A stretch of DNA of 64,000 nucleotides. Origin: JAEUTH01 sp039931675. Lineage in GTDB: Bacteria; Bacteroidota; Bacteroidia; AKYH767-A; OLB10. The translations under genes were made by a program, and so were the position numbers. The stretch covers positions 1 through 64,000 of the forward strand of contig JBDTRM010000275.1 in assembly GCA_039931675.1 (NCBI GenBank), read 5' to 3'. The notes beneath the pieces were generated by a model, which worked only from the letters and a program-made list of their open reading frames with translations, was not told where the DNA came from and ran no database searches. This document shows positions 60,146-64,000 of the stretch, piece after piece. How positions within the stretch are numbered: the stretch's first letter is position 1; each line of letters starts with the position of its first letter.

Positions 60146-63100
60146 ATGAAGTCTAAAACTACGGTTTTAAAACAATTATTGAACGTTGCTTTTATAGCAA
60201 CACTTTTATCAGCATCGGCTGTTACGCTGTGCAATGCGCAAACATCGGGCATTACCGAAAGCTCGCTGGTGTTAAACATTAATAATGGTGGTAATACCTT
60301 TTACGATTTGCAGGCTATTACATCTAATGCAGATTTTAATGCCACCAATCTTGGCACTTTTATGCCATCGCAAAGCATCATACTAAGCGGGGCACAGCAA
60401 AAAACTTATAAATGCGGAGGGTGCAACATTGCCGGCAGCACCTTATATTACCGTGTTTACCCAGTTTATACCTTGCCGGGGTCTTTTATCAATATTAATA
60501 TTCCATTATTGTCAAATGATACCGGAGGCTGCGGAGGTGACCAAACCTGGCAGCTTGCCACTAATGCAACCAACATTTTAAACGGCTTGAGTTCAGGCAT
60601 ATATTACCTCGAAGTTTATACAGATGCCCCAATCAGCATTTGTGCAAGCGGGGCAAACGTGGCCAATAATGGCGGGCTGAACTACAAGGCTACATTTACT
60701 GTGAGCGGTGTAATTGCACAATATGCAGGCAACACAGTGGCATCAACTGTAACTGCTATGGGTACAGCTAATGCGCTAATAACTGTTACTAATGGAACCA
60801 TGTCTAACTTATGCAGCAACCCTGTTAATATTATGAGGGTTTCGGCAGGGACGTTTAACCAGTCATCGCCAATTAATTATATTCAGTTTACTATAAAGCC
60901 GCAGCCCGGCTACCAGTTTAGTGTAACAGCTATAAGAGTAAATTCACGCAAAACAAGCGGAGCACCGGGTTTGGGTGGCCCCAATAATGGCCGGATAGAT
61001 TATAATGCTAACAATGCCGGATTTGTGCAGGGCAATAATTACCTTGTTTCCACTACAACAACATCATGCACCAGCACCGTGCCGCAGCAAAGTGTACTAC
61101 CGGCAGGTGTTGTGATAACTGATACCGTTAACGGGCTTATGGTGAGAGCTTACTATTGGGTTAATACAAGCGCTACAGGCGCACTTGATTTTTCTAACTT
61201 ATCTGTTGAGGGCATAGTTTCAGAAGTTAATGGTCCTCCCAAGATTGCAGTGCCTGCCGCATCAGCATTTGCACCCAATACTGCCGTGTTAGGCGCTACT
61301 ATTATTTCTAACTCAGGCGCACCGGTTACTGAGCGGGGCACTATACTGAAAACAGCACCCGGTGCTACTCTTACCGACAATAAGTTAGCAGAAGGAGGTA
61401 CAGGTTTAGGTGCATTTTCGCATACGCGCAGCGCACTGAATCCGCAGGCGCTTTATTATTATGCAGGCTATGCCACCAATGCTTATGGCACAAGTTTAAC
61501 AGCCGAATCAAGTTTCCATACACGGTCGAAAACTCCGCTTACTGCGCCCACTGGTTTAACAGGAACACCTCTTTCATATTCATCAATAAGTTTAGATTGG
61601 ACTGGCGCAGGTTTTCCAACATCTGGCGCAACGCAATACGGTTACTTAATTATATATTCTGCGGGCACACCATCAATAAACAACGCCCCCAATGGATTGC
61701 CACCTGCAGCGGTGGTGGCTAACGGCACTTTAGTAAGCACCACAGATGTTACAGCACCGGCACAACCCGCTACCACAGCAACTGTAACAGGCTTAAAAGG
61801 CAACACTCTTTATTCTTTCCTGGTAGTTCCATATACGTGGAATGGCACCAATCCAAATACCTATAATTACCTGATAGCCGGAGCGCCTGTCGTATCAGTT
61901 GCCACATTGCCAACAAATTATCTCTGGATTGGCACCGGCACTTCATCATGGAATAGTGCAGCCAACTGGCAACCAAATGGTGTGCCGGCTGATGATGATG
62001 CCGTGGCATTTAATAATTCAGGAACAGTTACTGTAACCAATGTTCCTAATGTAACATTAACTTCATTATCAGTTTCGGGCACTTCAGCGGTAACGCTTAT
62101 GCCACCTACAAATGCATTCGCCACATTAAGTTTAGGCAGTGATTCAACTGCTTTAAGCATAGCTGCCGGTGCATCATTAGCATTGGCAGGCAATGGTGCT
62201 AATAACATTACCATATCATTAACCGGAAATGTGAATAATGCAATCATTGATGGCACGCTTAGTTTATTAAAAGGCACAACCGGTGCAGGTATTTATAATG
62301 CTTCAGACGGTAACACCACCGTAAACGGAGTTTTGGTGCAGCAGTCTTATGGTGCAATAATTAGCTCGGTGAATGATTTGTCATTTAACACAGGCAGTAA
62401 ATTTCAATTAACAGGCAACGGTTTAATTATTCCAACAGCAAAATGGAAAACCGGTTCAACCTGCGAAATTGCAGTTACTGCCGGAGGTGAATTAGAAGGT
62501 TTAGACCAAACCTTTTCAAACTTTAAAGTCAATTGCCCCGGTCTGCTGAACAACATACAATGCAATGGCAGCCTGGTAACTATCAACGATACTTTAACTA
62601 TTGCAAATACAAATCACAGTGCGGGCAAGTCTTTTGCTTTAACAAGCACCACACCTTATATTTTAAATTTAAAAGGCGATTTAATTATAAATGATAATGC
62701 ATGTCTCGATATTACAAATGGAAAACCTATCAGCATAGGTACGGCTACAATCAACCTTAAAAATAATGTTACTATAACCGGTACAGGCTTGCTTGACCAA
62801 TCAGGAAGTGCCGATGCGTTTCTTAATTTTATTAAACCTGGAGGCGACCAGGTGATAACACTGGCAGGTAATAATTCCATTTCGCAGTCAGAGTTTTCGG
62901 CTACTGTTAATATTGGTAACGGCAACACCACAAACAGGGTAAAACTAAACTCTAATGTTTCACTGGGCAATTTTTATATTTCAGATGTTATTGTAAATAA
63001 TGGCTCAACATTAGATTTTGATAACTACGTTCTAAGCGGTTCTGGCAGTAACATTAACGTGTTGCCTGGGGCAATACTCCGCATAGGGAGCACCAACGGA

Positions 63101-64000
63101 ATAACAGCAAGTGCCGCATCGGGAAATATTCAACTGTCGGGCAACAGGGTTTATAGTAGTGATGCCATATACACGTATAGCGGAAACACTAACCAGGTAA
63201 CGGGTGACGGGCTTCCGGCTTCGGTTAATACAATTATAATTGAAAACACAGGAACAACAGGAAATAATACAGTTTCATTAACCGATGCTGATAGCACTGC
63301 ATCACTAACGCTGGCAAGCGGTTTATTTAATCCCAACGGAAAAACTCAAACAATTAAGCAGAATGGAATTTTAAATGCACACGGTGGTAATTTCAGTACA
63401 TCAGCTACCGGAACTGTGGCTTTCAGTGCAGGCACTGTTACAGGCATAGTTGATTTTTATCCTGATGTAACAATAAAAGGCAATGTTGATTTTGGAAGCA
63501 GTTCAACTATTTATGGTTTGCTTCAATTAAACTCCGGAGGTTATGTAACAGGCAATGCCCCAGTTTATGCAAGCAATTCAATATTAAAGTATAATACAGG
63601 CAATAGCTATCCGCGCGGATTAGAGTGGAGTGCAACAACCGGAGCAGGGTTTCCGTATAATGTACAAGTTAGTAATAACACAAGTGTTGACCTGAGTGCT
63701 AACGGATGGGCTAACCGCTCCTGCGCAGGCTATCTGAATATTGTTAACGGATGCTCACTTACAATGGGAGCCATGACTAATTATCTCAATGTGGGAACAA
63801 ATTTAGTGCTTGATGGTTCACTGGCCCTGGCAACAGGAGCTATAAATGGAGGCAACATTCGCGTGGGCGGCAACTGGACTAAAAATACTAACGGAGTTTT
63901 TACTCCTAACAATCGCACTGTTTATGTTGTAGGAACGCTATCCTCAAACATAAACGGAACTGCCCCTGGCGAAATTTTTGATTATCTAATAATAAACAAA
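60146..64000 (+). CDS. Giant secreted repeat protein, 3' end beyond the window
   Basis: The frame is open for at least 1285 codons to the last base, so the gene is truncated by the window edge. The signal peptide (LLNVAFIATLLSASAVTLCN, cleavage near NAQ) starts at ATG 60146, about 100 nt after a consensus promoter. An N-terminal beta domain with paired Cys (KCGGCNIAGSTLYY) is followed by a fibronectin-III-like unit (PLTAPTGLTGTPLSYSS, VTGLKGNTLYSFLVVPYTWN). Long stretches of short beta-helix repeats then rich in N, G, S and T (NNVTITGTGLLDQSG, GGNISVGG-like) resemble surface adhesins with an autotransporter-type helix. A T9SS sorting domain is expected at the missing end. Confidence 0.85.
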   Translation, partial: MKSKTTVLKQLLNVAFIATLLSASAVTLCNAQTSGITESSLVLNINNGGNTFYDLQAITSNADFNATNLGTFMPSQSIILSGAQQKTYKCGGCNIAGSTLYYRVYPVYTLPGSFININIPLLSNDTGGCGGDQTWQLATNATNILNGLSSGIYYLEVYTDAPISICASGANVANNGGLNYKATFTVSGVIAQYAGNTVASTVTAMGTANALITVTNGTMSNLCSNPVNIMRVSAGTFNQSSPINYIQFTIKPQPGYQFSVTAIRVNSRKTSGAPGLGGPNNGRIDYNANNAGFVQGNNYLVSTTTTSCTSTVPQQSVLPAGVVITDTVNGLMVRAYYWVNTSATGALDFSNLSVEGIVSEVNGPPKIAVPAASAFAPNTAVLGATIISNSGAPVTERGTILKTAPGATLTDNKLAEGGTGLGAFSHTRSALNPQALYYYAGYATNAYGTSLTAESSFHTRSKTPLTAPTGLTGTPLSYSSISLDWTGAGFPTSGATQYGYLIIYSAGTPSINNAPNGLPPAAVVANGTLVSTTDVTAPAQPATTATVTGLKGNTLYSFLVVPYTWNGTNPNTYNYLIAGAPVVSVATLPTNYLWIGTGTSSWNSAANWQPNGVPADDDAVAFNNSGTVTVTNVPNVTLTSLSVSGTSAVTLMPPTNAFATLSLGSDSTALSIAAGASLALAGNGANNITISLTGNVNNAIIDGTLSLLKGTTGAGIYNASDGNTTVNGVLVQQSYGAIISSVNDLSFNTGSKFQLTGNGLIIPTAKWKTGSTCEIAVTAGGELEGLDQTFSNFKVNCPGLLNNIQCNGSLVTINDTLTIANTNHSAGKSFALTSTTPYILNLKGDLIINDNACLDITNGKPISIGTATINLKNNVTITGTGLLDQSGSADAFLNFIKPGGDQVITLAGNNSISQSEFSATVNIGNGNTTNRVKLNSNVSLGNFYISDVIVNNGSTLDFDNYVLSGSGSNINVLPGAILRIGSTNGITASAASGNIQLSGNRVYSSDAIYTYSGNTNQVTGDGLPASVNTIIIENTGTTGNNTVSLTDADSTASLTLASGLFNPNGKTQTIKQNGILNAHGGNFSTSATGTVAFSAGTVTGIVDFYPDVTIKGNVDFGSSSTIYGLLQLNSGGYVTGNAPVYASNSILKYNTGNSYPRGLEWSATTGAGFPYNVQVSNNTSVDLSANGWANRSCAGYLNIVNGCSLTMGAMTNYLNVGTNLVLDGSLALATGAINGGNIRVGGNWTKNTNGVFTPNNRTVYVVGTLSSNINGTAPGEIFDYLIINK

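Noticed and set aside
1..64000. tRNA, rRNA or riboswitch genes
   Set aside because: I looked for cloverleaf-ending CCA, conserved rRNA tracts and known riboswitch cores by eye and saw none. A covariance scan would be needed to be certain.

Overview
The window comes from a Bacteroidota chromosome (FCB group). Several independent signals agree. There are at least five large secreted proteins with type IX secretion (T9SS) C-terminal sorting domains. SecD and SecF are fused. There is a TonB-dependent receptor with an N-terminal carboxypeptidase-regulatory-like domain next to a PorV/PorQ-family barrel. Many genes are preceded by the Bacteroidota -7 box TAnnTTTG instead of a sigma70 -10 box. No rRNA, tRNA or CRISPR array was found. 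The exact genus cannot be read from the sequence; the repertoire resembles environmental Chitinophagales/Sphingobacteriia-like lineages.

1-24.3 kb is largely core and envelope sequence: a small conserved hypothetical, repeat-rich intergenic DNA, smc, three T9SS or lipoprotein surface proteins, an SRPBCC protein, secDF, a gliding-motility-type T9SS protein, the rRNA methyltransferase rlmD, an NlpC/P60 hydrolase and a patatin/POTRA/barrel outer-membrane phospholipase.

24.3-38.0 kb is an AT-rich accessory region. Most genes are on the minus strand: small hypotheticals, lipoproteins, membrane proteins, a cytochrome P450 and a SAM methyltransferase. They are separated by a conserved 57-78 bp element that abuts the preceding stop codon, ends in GTT(A/C)AnG-like boxes and carries internal inverted repeats. 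I read this as an integron-like cassette array (attC-like sites) with no integrase in view. The same element contains a Bacteroidota -7 box, so it may also drive the next gene. Inside the array lie a HindIII-like restriction-modification pair in reverse orientation and a two-gene OLD-ATPase/TOPRIM plus GIY-YIG module that appears to have split a DUF695-type gene in two. The module is a candidate anti-phage system.

38.0-41.1 kb is a decayed repeat zone: a 190-bp tandem duplication containing REP-like hairpins, a T9SS gene with one in-frame amber codon, a remnant of a second T9SS sorting domain, and a REP-associated tyrosine transposase (RAYT) pseudogene flanked by two inverted REP copies that show a compensatory stem change.

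41.1-64 kb returns to housekeeping and envelope functions: a YcxB-like protein, a thioredoxin-fold protein, a pectate-lyase-like T9SS protein, an FKBP isomerase, lysA, a CHASE3 histidine kinase, a HIT protein, greA, a PorV-like / giant secreted protein / TonB-receptor cluster, a Tat subunit, and the start of a very large secreted repeat protein that runs off the window end.

Palindromic dispersed repeats are unusually abundant: three identical ACTTTCGGAAAGTT hairpins, two copies of a nested double palindrome, a perfect 27-bp inverted repeat after smc, and a 17-bp perfect palindrome before secDF.
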